A stretch of 64,000 nucleotides of DNA. It comes from Artemisia argyi. Lineage: Eukaryota > Streptophyta > Magnoliopsida > Asterales > Asteraceae. The notes under the pieces were generated by a model that saw only the letters and a program-made list of their open reading frames with translations, was not told the origin of the DNA and did no database searches. The position numbers and the translations under genes were made by a program. Of the stretch, positions 33,380 through 44,614 are shown piece after piece; the first letter of the stretch is position 1, and every line of letters starts with the position of its first letter. The stretch lies in contig CM060680.1 in NCBI GenBank assembly GCA_030686995.1, positions 200,619,322 through 200,683,321 on the forward strand. The letters are read 5' to 3'.

Positions 33380-35268
33380 TCAAAGATTGATCATACCAAT
33401 GTTTGCAATTAAAAATTGAAACCTCCCCACATCAAAGTGTTTAGTGAGAAGATCAGCAACATTGTTATCAGTATGAATCTTAACAATTTGAATCAACTTC
33501 TTTTCATAGCAATCCCTTATAAAGTGATGTCTTATCTCAATATGTTTTGTTTTAGAATGAAAAACAGGATTTTTAATTATGCAAAGTGTGCTGTTGTTAT
33601 CAATATGAATTTTGGTATTCATGAAATTGTACCCATAATCCAATAATTGATTCTGCATCCATAGAACCTGTCCACAACAACTTGAAGCAGCCACATACTC
33701 AGCTTCTGTTGTAGAATTAGCCACCACTGTTTGCTTCTTGCATTGCCATGACACCAATCTGCTTCCTAGAAACTGACAACCTCCTGTTGTAGACTTTCTA
33801 TCCAAGCTAGCTCCAGCATAGTCACTATCTGAATAGGAGACCAAATCAAAAGGTGAATCCTTAGGATACCAAAGGCCCAAGTTTGGTTGATGCCTCAGAT
33901 ATCTAAAAATTCTCTTCACTGCATTGAGGTGTGATTCCTTGGGACACACTTGAAATCTTACACAGGCACATACAGCAAACATGATATCAGGCCTTGATGT
34001 TGTAAGATACATCAATGAGCCAATCATAGACCTGTACAAGTGATTATCCACTTCTGTTCCATATTCATCCTTCAGCAATGGTTTATTGGTTTCCATGGAA
34101 GTCTTGGCAGGCTTAGCATCTTCAAATCCAAACTTCTTCAAAATATCATTGACATACTTATCCTGACTGATAAATATACCATTATCCTTCTGTGTAACTT
34201 GCAGACCTAAGAAGAAGGTGAGTTCTCCCATTGAACTCATAGCAAACTTGTCCTTCATAAGCTTCTCAAAACTAACACACATAGCTTTGTTTGTAGACCC
34301 AAAGATGATGTCATCAACATAGATTTGAACCAGCAAAATATCATCATTTTGTCTTTTGAGAAACAAAGTTTTATCAATCTTTCCTCTACTGAACCCAGAG
34401 TTTAACAAGTATGTTGACAGGGTGTCATACCAAGCTCTAGGAGCTTGATGTAAACCATACATTGCTCTATTCACCTTGTAAACTTTGTCAGGATGATCAG
34501 GGTCTTCAAAGCCTGGTGGTTGAGACACATAGACTTCTTCAGTAATGGTCCCATACAGAAAAGCACTCTTTACATCCATTTGATACACCACAAAATCTTT
34601 GTATGAAGCATAAGCCAAGAATAATCTAATTGCTTCTATTCTTGCCACTGGAGCAAACACTTCATCATAATCAAGGCCTTCTTGTTGTGTGTATCCTTGT
34701 GCTACTAACCTTGCCTTATTCCTTATGACTATTCCTCTTTCATCTCTTTTGCATCTGAAAACCCATTTAGTGTCAATAACTCTTTTTCCATTTGGCAACT
34801 CAACCAAAGTCCAAACTTCTTGCAATTTGAATTGTATAAGCTCATCTTGCATTGCTTCCAGCCAACTTGCTTCTTGTAGGGCATTGTAAGTATTCTTGGG
34901 TTCAATCTGAGAAAGAAAACATGCAAACAGGCAATTTTGAAGATCTTTATGACTGTTTCTTTGATGCAAAGATTTTGCAAAGAAACTTTGATGTTGAAGA
35001 TCTTTCAGGTCTTTTGTCATCTGCCTGGTTTGAATAGATGATTTTGGATCACTTAAAATTTGTTCTTTGGGATGATCCTTGTGAACTCTTGTGGTAGTAG
35101 TGGGACTAACAGGAATGTTGAGTTCCAAGTTAGTAATGTCTGCATCAGCTCCAAAAAGTTTACCATCAAGGGCATCATCATCTGTATCATAGTAGATATT
35201 CTCAAGAGGAGGCGTATTTGGATCATCAGGATAGATTGAATCAGCAATAGGTGCTGAGTGTCCAAATT
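33380..35268 (-). pseudogene. Copia reverse transcriptase and RNase H
   Basis: The frame is open from about 35268 to the stop at 33380, with the ORF's ATG at 35128. RT motifs are present: [34 protein letters not shown] and catalytic YVDD in [10 protein letters not shown]. RNase H motifs are [20 protein letters not shown] and [11 protein letters not shown]. The region is intact, but the integrase upstream is in another frame because of a change near 35265, so the polyprotein is broken. Confidence 0.9.
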
Positions 35269-36357
35269 AGGAAACATTGATGTAGCAGTAGAGTTAGTAG
35301 GCTTGGCAGCAGAATTTGTTGGAGCAGTAGTTGCATCTTTTGGCCTAGCAGTAGAGTCTTCTGAGTCAGCAGCAGAGTCTTCTGGCCTTGTAGGAGAGAC
35401 ATCAACAACTACTTTGGGAACTCCATTAGTTACTTTTTCTGCTTCAATAGGTATTTCAATACCTTCTTCAGTTTCCTTAGGTTTCTCTTGAGTAACAACA
35501 TCTTCTTCAGGAATTTGATCTTTCTGAAAGGGTAGTAAAGTAGGACCAACCTTCAATTTCTCAACCAAAACAAACTCTTCTTGTGGTTTGTTAGTGTCAA
35601 CACTAGCAATAACTGGTACATAATTCATTGTTTTGGTAAGCATATCAACATTAAAAAGCCATTCTGGTCCTTTCCCTTCAGGATTAGATGTGTTCTTAGA
35701 AAACTTGATATGCAAATTTTCCTCTACATGTTTGGTTCTCTTATTGTATACCCTGAAAGCTTTACTATTCACAGAGTAACCAACCAATTTTCCTTCATCA
35801 GCTTTTTCATCAAGTTTGCCTAGCTGATCCTTATTGTTCAAAATAGTAACAGGACATCCAAATGGTTTGAGAAAATCAATCATTAGCTTCTTTCCATGAA
35901 ATAACTCATATGGAGTCTTGTTATGAGGCTTGACTACCTTACTTCTGTTTTGCACAAAGCATGCAGTGTTCACAGCTTCAGCCCAAAAAGGTATAGGTAG
36001 TTTTGAGTCAGATAACATAGTTCTTGCAGCCTCAATAAGTGTTCTGTTTCTTCTTTCTGCAACACCATTCTGTTGTGGAGTTCTTGCTACACTGTACTGT
36101 CTGAGTATGCCTTTTCCCACACATAATTGATTCATCACACTGTTCTTGAACTCAGTACCATTGTCACATCTGATTATCTTCACCTTGTGATTGTGCAGGT
36201 TTTCAACTCTTGTAATGAATGCCTTGAGTATTTCTGGAGTTTCATCTTTGGTGGCTAGAAAGAATACCCAAGTAAACCTGCTAAAGTCATCTGTGACAAC
36301 AAGACAATATGACTTCTTGTTCAAACTTTTTACAAATACAGGCCCAAATAAGTCCAT
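35269..36357 (-). pseudogene. Copia integrase
   Basis: The catalytic triad is visible: Asp in VVTDDFSRFTW, Asp in RCDNGTEF, Glu in NGVAERRNRT. A C-terminal region with PYELFHGKKL follows, then a variable Ser/Thr/Ala-rich linker toward RT. Frameshifts at about 36358 (protease side) and about 35265 (RT side) isolate it. Its job is insertion of the cDNA into host chromatin in the nucleus. Confidence 0.9.
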
Positions 36358-37006
36358 GTACTAGCAAGTGTAATGGCTCAGTATTTGTGTTCACAGTCTT
36401 GGACTTGAAAGAAACTCTGTGTTGTTTACCCTTTTGACAGGCAACACAAGTTTCACAATTCTCAAAAGTCTTTGTAGGCATCCCTCTGACAAGATTTCCC
36501 TTAACCAATTTGTTCATTGTCTTGTAGTTCAGATGTCCCAATCTTCTATGCCATAATTTGGACTCATCAACAGTGGCCTTTGCAATTAGACAAGTTAAAG
36601 GCCTCTTAGGAACAATGTTCTTAATATGGTCACTGTATATATTCTCAATTCTAGGGACCTTCAAAAGTACAGATTTGTCATCTGGCAATTGAAAATCAGG
36701 AGAAAGGATCATACACTCAGTGTCTGTAAAAAGAACAAAGTTCTTTTTGTCACACATTTGTGAGACACTAAAAAGGTTAAACTTAAGTCCTTTCACAAGA
36801 AACACCTTCTCAATGTCCAAATTTCCAGTTCTTAGAGTTCCTCTTCCAACAATCTTTCCACCTTTTGGATCATTACCAAAAGCAACATAACCACCATCAA
36901 AAGCGTCAAAGTCTTCAAGTTGAGACTCATCTCCTGTCATGTGTCCAGAGCATCCACTGTCAACAATAACCATATCCTTAAGCTCATCCAGTAGATTACC
37001 CTGCAC
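36358..37006 (-). pseudogene. Copia protease and GAG-pre-integrase domain
   Basis: The aspartic protease motif VDSGCSGHMTG is intact. The pre-integrase zinc motif WHRRLGHLNYKTM...CVACQKGKQHRVSF follows. The frame is +1 relative to the end of gag, whose TAA is at about 37025-37023. Gag and pol are therefore in different frames here. I cannot tell whether that is the family's normal frameshift design or damage. Confidence 0.88.
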
Positions 37007-37998
37007 ATGAAAAGTAGAGAAATTAGTTTCTCTTGAGGACCCAAGCCATTACTGACTTGGATCTGCCTTGTGCATCAACATAATTAAATTTCTTTAAATC
37101 ACTTGATGCACTACTATTCTTGGAAACAGTGTTTGAAACATTAGATTTTGGTTTCCAAGTCCAGCAAGCTGAGGCCTTAACAGCATAAAAGTGATTACCA
37201 ACAACTGTATTTGTTAAAACTTTTGGCCCAGAAGTAGAAAGTTTTATACTAGCAGCAGATTGCTTACTAGCAGCAGAATGCATACTAGCAGCAGAATGCT
37301 TACTAGCAGTAGAGCCAGCAAAAGAACCAGTTGCAGTTTTGAAAACACCATTTGATTTAGCAGCATAAATAGATCTAGTTGCACCAGATCTCAATAACAC
37401 AGCTCTTGGAACCATATTCCTATTAGGATGAGGGTGAGTTTGTTTTGTAACATATTTGTGATTCACCCTTGTGTATTGATTCCATACAGGCTTTTGGTGT
37501 TCAGGACATCTAACAATCAAGTGGTCAAAGCTACCACACTTATAACAAACCTTCTTTTGTAATTGAAACTGATTACCTAATCTGTGTGAAACTAGGTTGT
37601 TGAAGTTTCTCTGGTTACCCCTAGGCTTATTATTAAAGCTTCCCATCTGTTCTCTAGGTATCTCTTTGTACTCTACCAATTTCCTAGAGATGTTATTTCC
37701 TAACACATGTTTAACAAACTTAATCTGATCTTGTTTAGGTTTAAACTTTGTAGGAATTTCTTCTTTTTTCACACATTGTTCTAGTTTAACCTGTTCCTCA
37801 TCACTATCACTATCAGAATACCATTCTTCAATATTAGGAGCTTCAGGAAATTTTCTAACCTCAACCTTAGGTGTTTCTAAGATACTTGTGCTAGATTCAC
37901 CTACAGGTTTTTCAATGTCTAGCTCACTAATGAAGGATAGTTCTTTTCCTGGTGGAGCAAAAGCACTTTTGACTGGAGGAGCCACTTCATTATATCCA

Positions 37999-39384
37999 TG
38001 ATGAGGCAAAAAATGAACCACTTTTAGGGGGTCATTTACGCCCGGAATTGAATTTATTTGATCAAATATTGCCCTAAATCGTTCCTTTTGTGATTTTAGG
38101 TACTTTGGGAGAGAAATCTGGAAAAGGAAGCAATTCGGACGTTTTTGGAGCATAAAAGTGAAGAAAACGCCAAAGTCTTAATTTTCCTTGCTGGGAACAG
38201 TAGGTGACGGCGTCAAGAGTAATTTCCATGACGACCCAGTACAGAATTGACGGCGTCACAAGGTAGGGCGTCAAGAGTAAAATGCATGACGGCCTGGAAA
38301 CACATAACACATGACGGCGTCAAAAGTAGATCAAGGCAGTCCGAGAAGTATTTTGGCGGCGAGATGACGGCGTCACAAATTTGTTCTTGACGCCGTCAGA
38401 CCCTATTTCCTATATATAGTTTTCTAATTTTCACATTAAAGAGAGAAGTTTTGGAGAAACCCTAAGTACGAACTTGGTACGAATTTTACAGGTTTTTCAA
38501 GGGTTCTTAGCCCTTGATCCCTTTCATGTGTAATTGAGATAAGTATTCTTTTAAATCAATCAATATGTCTATGTATTGGTTGTCTATATCTTGTTCTTGT
38601 CTTAATTCTACCATGCTAGTCTAGATCTATCTTGTGTTTGCTTGGATCTAATGAAACCTAGATGTTAATTATGTGTTGATTACTTGTTTATGGTTGTATT
38701 GGATGAATGAATTCGATGTTAGGCTTAAGAAAACTGGCAGATCTCCAAATGGTAACATGCTTGAACGTCTTAGGAAACATGAACTGACGTGCACTAGGTT
38801 TTATAGGTTGTATTTAATGCATGAGTAAATTCTAATGATCCCATGTTAGGAGCTTCTTAGCCGGCTCGACATAGGAGTGAAGTAGGCACTCATAGGATTG
38901 GGGAATTAAGTGCGCCACCCCATGAATGGTATTAAGGAATACAATCCGTCATCCACGCAACTATAACAAGTAATTAACGTGTAAAAGATATCTAGGGAGT
39001 AGTGAAATCTAAGTAAACACATTTTCTCCACTTATTGCTCACAACTTTAGTTTAATTTAGTTTATTTTCATTTCTAGTATTTTATTTTGATTGCATCTTT
39101 AGTATTGGGTTAGTTGACTAGCAACTAATTCCGCCCAAATCCTTCAAACCCGAGATTTTTACTTGCTTTCTAAAAAATATAAAAATACAAAAATAATCAT
39201 CCCTCATCTTTAGAACTAGTATTTAGGTTTTCTAATCCTAGCGACACTATTCCTAGCTGAACGATCAATCCCCCGGTACTTGTCACTATACTATACTACA
39301 ACGATCAGGTACACTGCCTGGTGGGGGTTGTAAGCTTCTCAAGATCCCTTGAGAGGTAAAGCCTGGTGCGATTCCCACGTATCA
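37999..39384 (+). repeat. 5' LTR of the Athila-like element
   Basis: It carries TGACGGCGTCA or its complement at 38205, 38248, 38312, 38365 and 38388, with half-sites between. A CTATATATAG TATA-like box follows at 38411. A U5 segment at 39290-39304 is complementary to the 5' part of tRNA-Asp. Confidence 0.93.
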
Positions 39385-39390
39385 AGTTTT

Positions 39391-39410
39391 TGGCGCCGCA
39401 GCCTGGGGAA
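39391..39410 (+). other. Primer-binding site (tRNA-Asp type) of the Athila-like element
   Basis: TGGCGCCG matches the 3' end complement of plant tRNA-Asp, the usual primer of Athila/Tat elements (TGGCGCCGTTGCC). The next bases (CAGCCTGGGGA) are slightly diverged. It lies six bases inside the LTR. Confidence 0.75.
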
Positions 39411-39541
39411 TAGTTATTGTCTAGGTTAGAATCTCTTTTTATTAGGTCTACTTGCTAGATTCCTTTCTAGTAAGATTTTATTTTTATTTTTAGGTTTTCT
39501 TTAGTCTATATTTTTCTTTGTGTGTTTGTTCGTAATTTTCA

Positions 39542-40747
39542 TTGACTATTTCGTTCGCCATTATGGAGAACGCGAATCCACCATACTACCGACCACAAAA
39601 TTCACCCACTCCTAATGACATCTTGATGTTTAAACAACATGAAGATGAACCTATCTATGATGCATGGGCTCGTTTTAAATATTTACTCCGAAAAGTCCCT
39701 CATCATAATTTCGACCTGTGGTCCCAAATTGAAATATTTTACCATCGTGTCGACCACTATACCAAAATGGACATTGACCATGCCGCAGATGGGGACCTTT
39801 GGGGATTAAGTGCTGATAAAGCATGGGAAACCATAGAGAATTGTGCCCGACTTGCCAAAAAAATGGACAACCCAACAAGCGTTGTTACAGATCAATTGAT
39901 AGCAAGTTTGAGGGAACAAGCAAGAAGGTTGTTTGGGGATAAGAAAATAGATGAGATAACTGGGTGCACGGGGTGGTTTGATTTCACCACAATACAAGCT
40001 GAGCACATTGGTAATCTTGATAATATGGATGATAGAGTTGAAAATCTAAGCCCACCAAGTACCCCACAAGTCCTACCATCATTTGAGGCACATACACCGC
40101 CCGTGACTTACCCGGAAGAAGTAGAAGAAACTTTAGGAATCCCTATGGAGGTAGAACCCTTGTACCAAACACCACTAGAGAATATAGGTTTCAATACTTG
40201 TAGTGATAACCTTACTCTTAGTTTTAGGGAAGTTCCTAGTTTTGATGAACCGAAGCCTCAACCGAATCCGTTACCTAATCTTCCATCCTTGGATGAAAGT
40301 TTAGGAATTGAAATAGGTTCCGATCCACCCATCAAACCATATTGTCCGGGTAGTCTTAGGATAAAGGTAGTAGACTCTAAACCTTGTGTAGTAGAAGCTA
40401 ACATAGGAGTGAACCATGACCTTACATCTTTACATCACCCATTCATGAGTGATTACAAGAAACATTATGGGTTTAAACCAGGTTTATTAGGTCAAGATGG
40501 ATTCCAAACTAGGAGTCTCTCGAAGTTGATAGAAAATGATCTCTTCTTAGGAGAAAACTTCAACTCACCCATTGACCAAAGTGAACTAGGTAAGGTTATG
40601 ATGAAAGGAGCACACCCCTTTGAGCATATAATTCACTCACCCCTTTTTCCTCACGAGGCATATTTCCACCCTAAGGGTGTGTATCGCTACTTCCACCCGC
40701 ACTTAATCCTAAGTGTAGGGAAAACCTCCCCTATTTCCGTTAAATAA
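39542..40747 (+). CDS. Gag-like ORF of the Athila-like element
   Basis: It has 401 codons; the second Met (39563, MENANPPYY) is the likelier start. The region around EPIYDAWARFKYLLRKVPHH...DKAWETIENCARLAKK matches the gag pattern of Athila/Tat elements (ES.YDAWERYK.LLR.CPHH...EEAYELLE). The N-terminal gag portion is shortened. The C-terminal half is acidic and proline-rich with no zinc knuckle or enzyme motif. It is intact and could be expressed. Packaging of its own RNA with help from a full-length relative is an inference. Confidence 0.7.
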   Translation: MTISFAIMENANPPYYRPQNSPTPNDILMFKQHEDEPIYDAWARFKYLLRKVPHHNFDLWSQIEIFYHRVDHYTKMDIDHAADGDLWGLSADKAWETIENCARLAKKMDNPTSVVTDQLIASLREQARRLFGDKKIDEITGCTGWFDFTTIQAEHIGNLDNMDDRVENLSPPSTPQVLPSFEAHTPPVTYPEEVEETLGIPMEVEPLYQTPLENIGFNTCSDNLTLSFREVPSFDEPKPQPNPLPNLPSLDESLGIEIGSDPPIKPYCPGSLRIKVVDSKPCVVEANIGVNHDLTSLHHPFMSDYKKHYGFKPGLLGQDGFQTRSLSKLIENDLFLGENFNSPIDQSELGKVMMKGAHPFEHIIHSPLFPHEAYFHPKGVYRYFHPHLILSVGKTSPISVK

Positions 40748-42583
40748 GGGTAGAGTCAGGCTCGTTACTCGAACAAAAATAAGCGCTTCTTGGGAGGCAA
40801 CCCATGTTTTGTGTGTTTTTATTTGTTTGTTTGATTTTATTTGTTTCCGTATGCATGTTTTATTTTTATTGTTTGTGGATCATGTTTCAAAGTAAATTGT
40901 GAAAATGCTTTATTTTGTTTTTAACTTCATCTTAATTACATATAAAGGTATTTTGCAAAAGCTAAGTGTAAGGGGAAACCCCAAATATGTTTTTAAGAAA
41001 CAAACCGATCATGATTCTCCACAATATTAAATGAACATGTATATTCGTATTTGTTAGAGTCAAATGCTAGTATTGAGTCATAATGAAGTTTTGCTGGATT
41101 TTCCAGGAAGTAGGACCTAGTTTTTCCAGAAATTTTCCGGAAACTTAACATAAGAATTTCTGCAGGTCACTTCTGACGGCGTCACGAGTTAACTCTTGAC
41201 GGCGTCACGTGTAAAAATCTGGAAATTTTACCAGTTTTGTTTTTCTAACGGAGTCTTATGGTTTTTGTGAATTATTAAGTTTTATAATCTCCAGGAAATC
41301 TGCAAACTTCATTCCACAAGCATTATATCTTACTTTGTTTTCTAGGATTTAGTAACTTATATAGGATGCCGCCGATTTTATGCGAGGTTGTCTTGTCTAT
41401 TTTTTCAGGATTTACAGGTTATGTATGACAAGAAGATGATTTATATTCTGGAAGGGAAGCTTTGATTGTTCATTTTCTTGAAGGAAGATTTAACCTGGTC
41501 ACCTTATTATCCATACCGAGCGAATCAGGGGAGTATTTGATTTCATTCTTTTTACTTTTTTCACTTTTACATCTTTACTTGAACATCGGGGACAATGTTC
41601 ATCCTAAGTGTAAGGGGAGGGTAAAATGATGATACCTTACAGATACACTTTCGCTTGAGTTTGTTTTTTGATGGTAGGTGTGTAATAAAACTATGAGAAA
41701 TACTTGTTAGTGCAATTTTAGCGCCAAATTTAAAATTTTTTACAACATTTAGGAGTGAAACTTTAGCCTTAGCAAGCGTCTCATGGATAAGAGATTGTAT
41801 GACTAGCACATAACCGTAATATTCAAAAAAAATTTCCACCCAAATATGTGAGGTTCGCCTTTAGATTTGATAGGAAAAGCATTTACTATTAGTGCTTATG
41901 AGTGTACCGGTAGCATTTAGATTCTAGAACTTGCGTTAGTGATGCATCCCGAGACCGCTAGTGAGACTACATTCGTGTAGTAGGATTTACTACATGATAA
42001 GAGGCATTAGGATCACCCTTGTGTTAAACCTGTATCATAATTACTTGACCATTTAAGTCATATTACTTGGCTAGTTAAGTCAACTAATTTTTCCCACACC
42101 CTTAGCGTTGTACTCATTTTTAGTACACGAAACCCCTAGTACACCCCTCCGAGCCTATCTTTTCGTTTCTAACTTTAAGCATTTTACTTAAAGGAAGAAT
42201 TTGTTACACCCCAATTAAATGTACAACCAAATTGCCTTAGCCTTCCTTGTATGCACTCATCTTTAGTGCATTATTGTTATTTGTTAAACCCTAAGTTAAC
42301 TTTCTAATTGATTACATGGTTGCTAAGTCGAGTCATATCCTTGTACATATTGTTTTGGGACGATTGGGACTCATGGGTAAAGTACTAATGTTATGGAGTA
42401 ATGGGGAAGAACATCATTTTATTACCCCCATATGTGCGTTAATCTTAAAAGTGCTCCAAGTGTTTTGATTTTCTTAATTCGAGTCATTAGATTAGTTTAT
42501 TGTAAAATATGTAAAAATTCAAGTGTAAGGGGAATTTCCATTCCCTATGATGTATTATTTTTGATGGTAGGGTAAGAGTGTAT

Positions 42584-42617
<34 letters not shown>

Positions 42618-43220
42618 GAAAAATCAAGAAAAAGAAAAGAAAAATAGAAAAAAGAAAAAGAGAAAAAACATACGGACTACCATCCCTTTTCATTCTATGT
42701 TCATTTTATGTTTTTGATATTTTTCATTTATTAGCTTAAGTCGAGTCTAGTCTTGGCTTAGCAACGCCACATTGTATATGTAATTGACCAAGATTGTTAA
42801 CTCGCCACCAGTAAAAACTTCCTTTATCCAACAAAACCGTGTATTTCATATCCCTACACCTAACGTTACAACCCTTTAAAAAGACCTCTTTGATAGTTTA
42901 TCCTAGGTGCTTACGCCATGTGGTAGAGGTTTGATCCTTTCCCAAGCCTATGGTAATCTATTTTGCTATGACAGGTAGTGAGAGATATCTTCCGTTTCCA
43001 TATTGTAATTTATACTTTATTACACCCGAGAGATGTGAGTATCTAAACACTATTTGTGAGGTGCTAGTATATGACCTCCGTGCTTGTCTTTGGTCTTTTG
43101 TGGAACGATTATTTGTTGTAATTACTTTTATATTAGTGTTAAATGACCCCTAACTTGTATTTTGACTAGAATAAAAGCGCATTTGCTTGAGGACAAGCAA
43201 ATCTCAAGTGTAAGGGTATA
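40748..43220 (+). other. Non-coding tail of the Athila-like element with repeated purine motifs
   Basis: AAGTGTAAGGGG or a close variant occurs at 40964, 41606, 42521 and 43206. The last lies just before the 3' LTR and is the probable purine tract. TTGAACATCGGGGACAATGT (about 41578) and TTGAGGACAAGCAAATCTC (about 43187) are stretches I associate with Athila-type tails. Two more TGACGGCGTCA sites lie at 41174 and 41198. An A-rich microsatellite is at 42585-42670. Confidence 0.7.
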
Positions 43221-44614
43221 TGATGAGGCGAAAAATGAACCACTTTTAGGGGGTCATTTAAGCCCGAAATTGAATTTATTTGATCAAATATTGCCTTAAA
43301 TCGTTCCTTTTGTGATTTTAGGTACTTTGGGAGAGAAATCTAGAAAAGGAAGCAATTCGGACGTTTTTGGAGCATAAAAGTGAAGAAAACGCCAAAGTCT
43401 TAATTTTCCTTGCTGGGAACAGTAGGTGACGGCGTCAAGAAGGAATTTCTGACGGCGTCAAGAGTAATTTCCATGACGACCCAGTACAGAATTGACGGCG
43501 TCAAGAGTAAAATGCATGACGGCCTGGAAACACATAACACATGACGGCGTCAAAAGTAGATCAAGGCAGTCCGAGAAGTATTTTGGCGGCGAGATGACGG
43601 CGTCACAAATTTGTTCTTGACGCCGTCAGACCCTATTTCCTATATATAGTTTTCTAATTTTCACATTAAAGAGAGAAGTTTTGGAGAAACCCTAAGTACG
43701 AACTTGGTACGAATTTTACAGGTTTTTCAAGGGTTCTTAGCCCTTGATCCCTTTCAAGTGTAATTGAGATAAGTATTCTTTTAAATCAATCAATATGTCT
43801 ATGTATTGGTTGTCTATATCTTGTTCTTGTATTAATTCTACCATGCTAGTCTAGATCTATCTTGTGTTTGCTTGGATCTAATGAAACCTAGATGTTAATT
43901 ATGTGTTGATTACTTGTTTATGGTTGTATTGGATGAATGAATTCGATGTTAGGCTTAAGAAAACTGGCAGATCTCCAAATGGTAACATGCTTGAACGTCT
44001 TAGGAAACATGAACTGACGTGCACTAGGTTTTATTGGTTGTATTTAATGCATGAGTAAATTCTAATGATCCCATGTTAGAAGCTTCTTAGCCGGCTCGAC
44101 ATAGGAGTGAAGTAGGCACTCATAGGATTGGGGAATTAAGTGCGCCACCCCATGAATGGTATTAAGGAATACAATCCGTCATCCACGCAACTATAACAAG
44201 TAATTAACGTGAAAAAGATATCTAGGGAGTAGTGAAATCTAAGTAAACACATTTTCTCCACTTATTGCTCACAACTTTAGTTTAATTTAGTTTATTTTCA
44301 TTTCTAGTATTTTATTTTGATTGCATCTTTAGTATTGGGTTAGTTGACTAGCAACTAATTCCGCCCAAATCCTTCAAACCCGAGATTTTTACTTGCTTTC
44401 TAAAAAATATAAAAATACAAAAATAATCATCCCTCATCTTTAGAACTAGTATTTAGGTTTTCTAATCCTAGCGACACTATTCCTAGCTGAACGATCAATC
44501 CCCCGGTACTTGTCACTATACTATACTACAACGATCAGGTACACTGCCTGGTGGGGGTTGTAAGCTTCTCAAGATCCCTTGAGAGGTAAAGCCTGGTGCG
44601 ATTCCCACGTATCA
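43221..44614 (+). repeat. 3' LTR of the Athila-like element
   Basis: It has six full TGACGGCGTCA-type sites, at about 43427, 43450, 43493, 43543, 43596 and 43619. That is one more than the 5' LTR, where one unit is replaced by a CACAAGGTAGGGCGTC variant. The tRNA-Asp complement is at 44520-44534. Confidence 0.93.

Larger units (their letters stand above)
37999..44614 (+). mobile_element. Non-autonomous Athila/Tat-like Gypsy element
   Basis: LTRs of 1,386 and 1,394 bp (TGATGAGGC...CGTATCA) are flanked by a perfect ATCCA duplication (37994-37998 and 44615-44619). A primer site for tRNA-Asp (TGGCGCCG...) lies at 39391, a gag-like ORF at 39542-40747, and 2.5 kb of non-coding tail with purine motifs precedes the 3' LTR. 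No protease, RT or integrase is present, so it must borrow enzymes. The LTRs differ at about ten sites plus a small rearrangement of the TGACGGCGTCA array. Confidence 0.92.
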
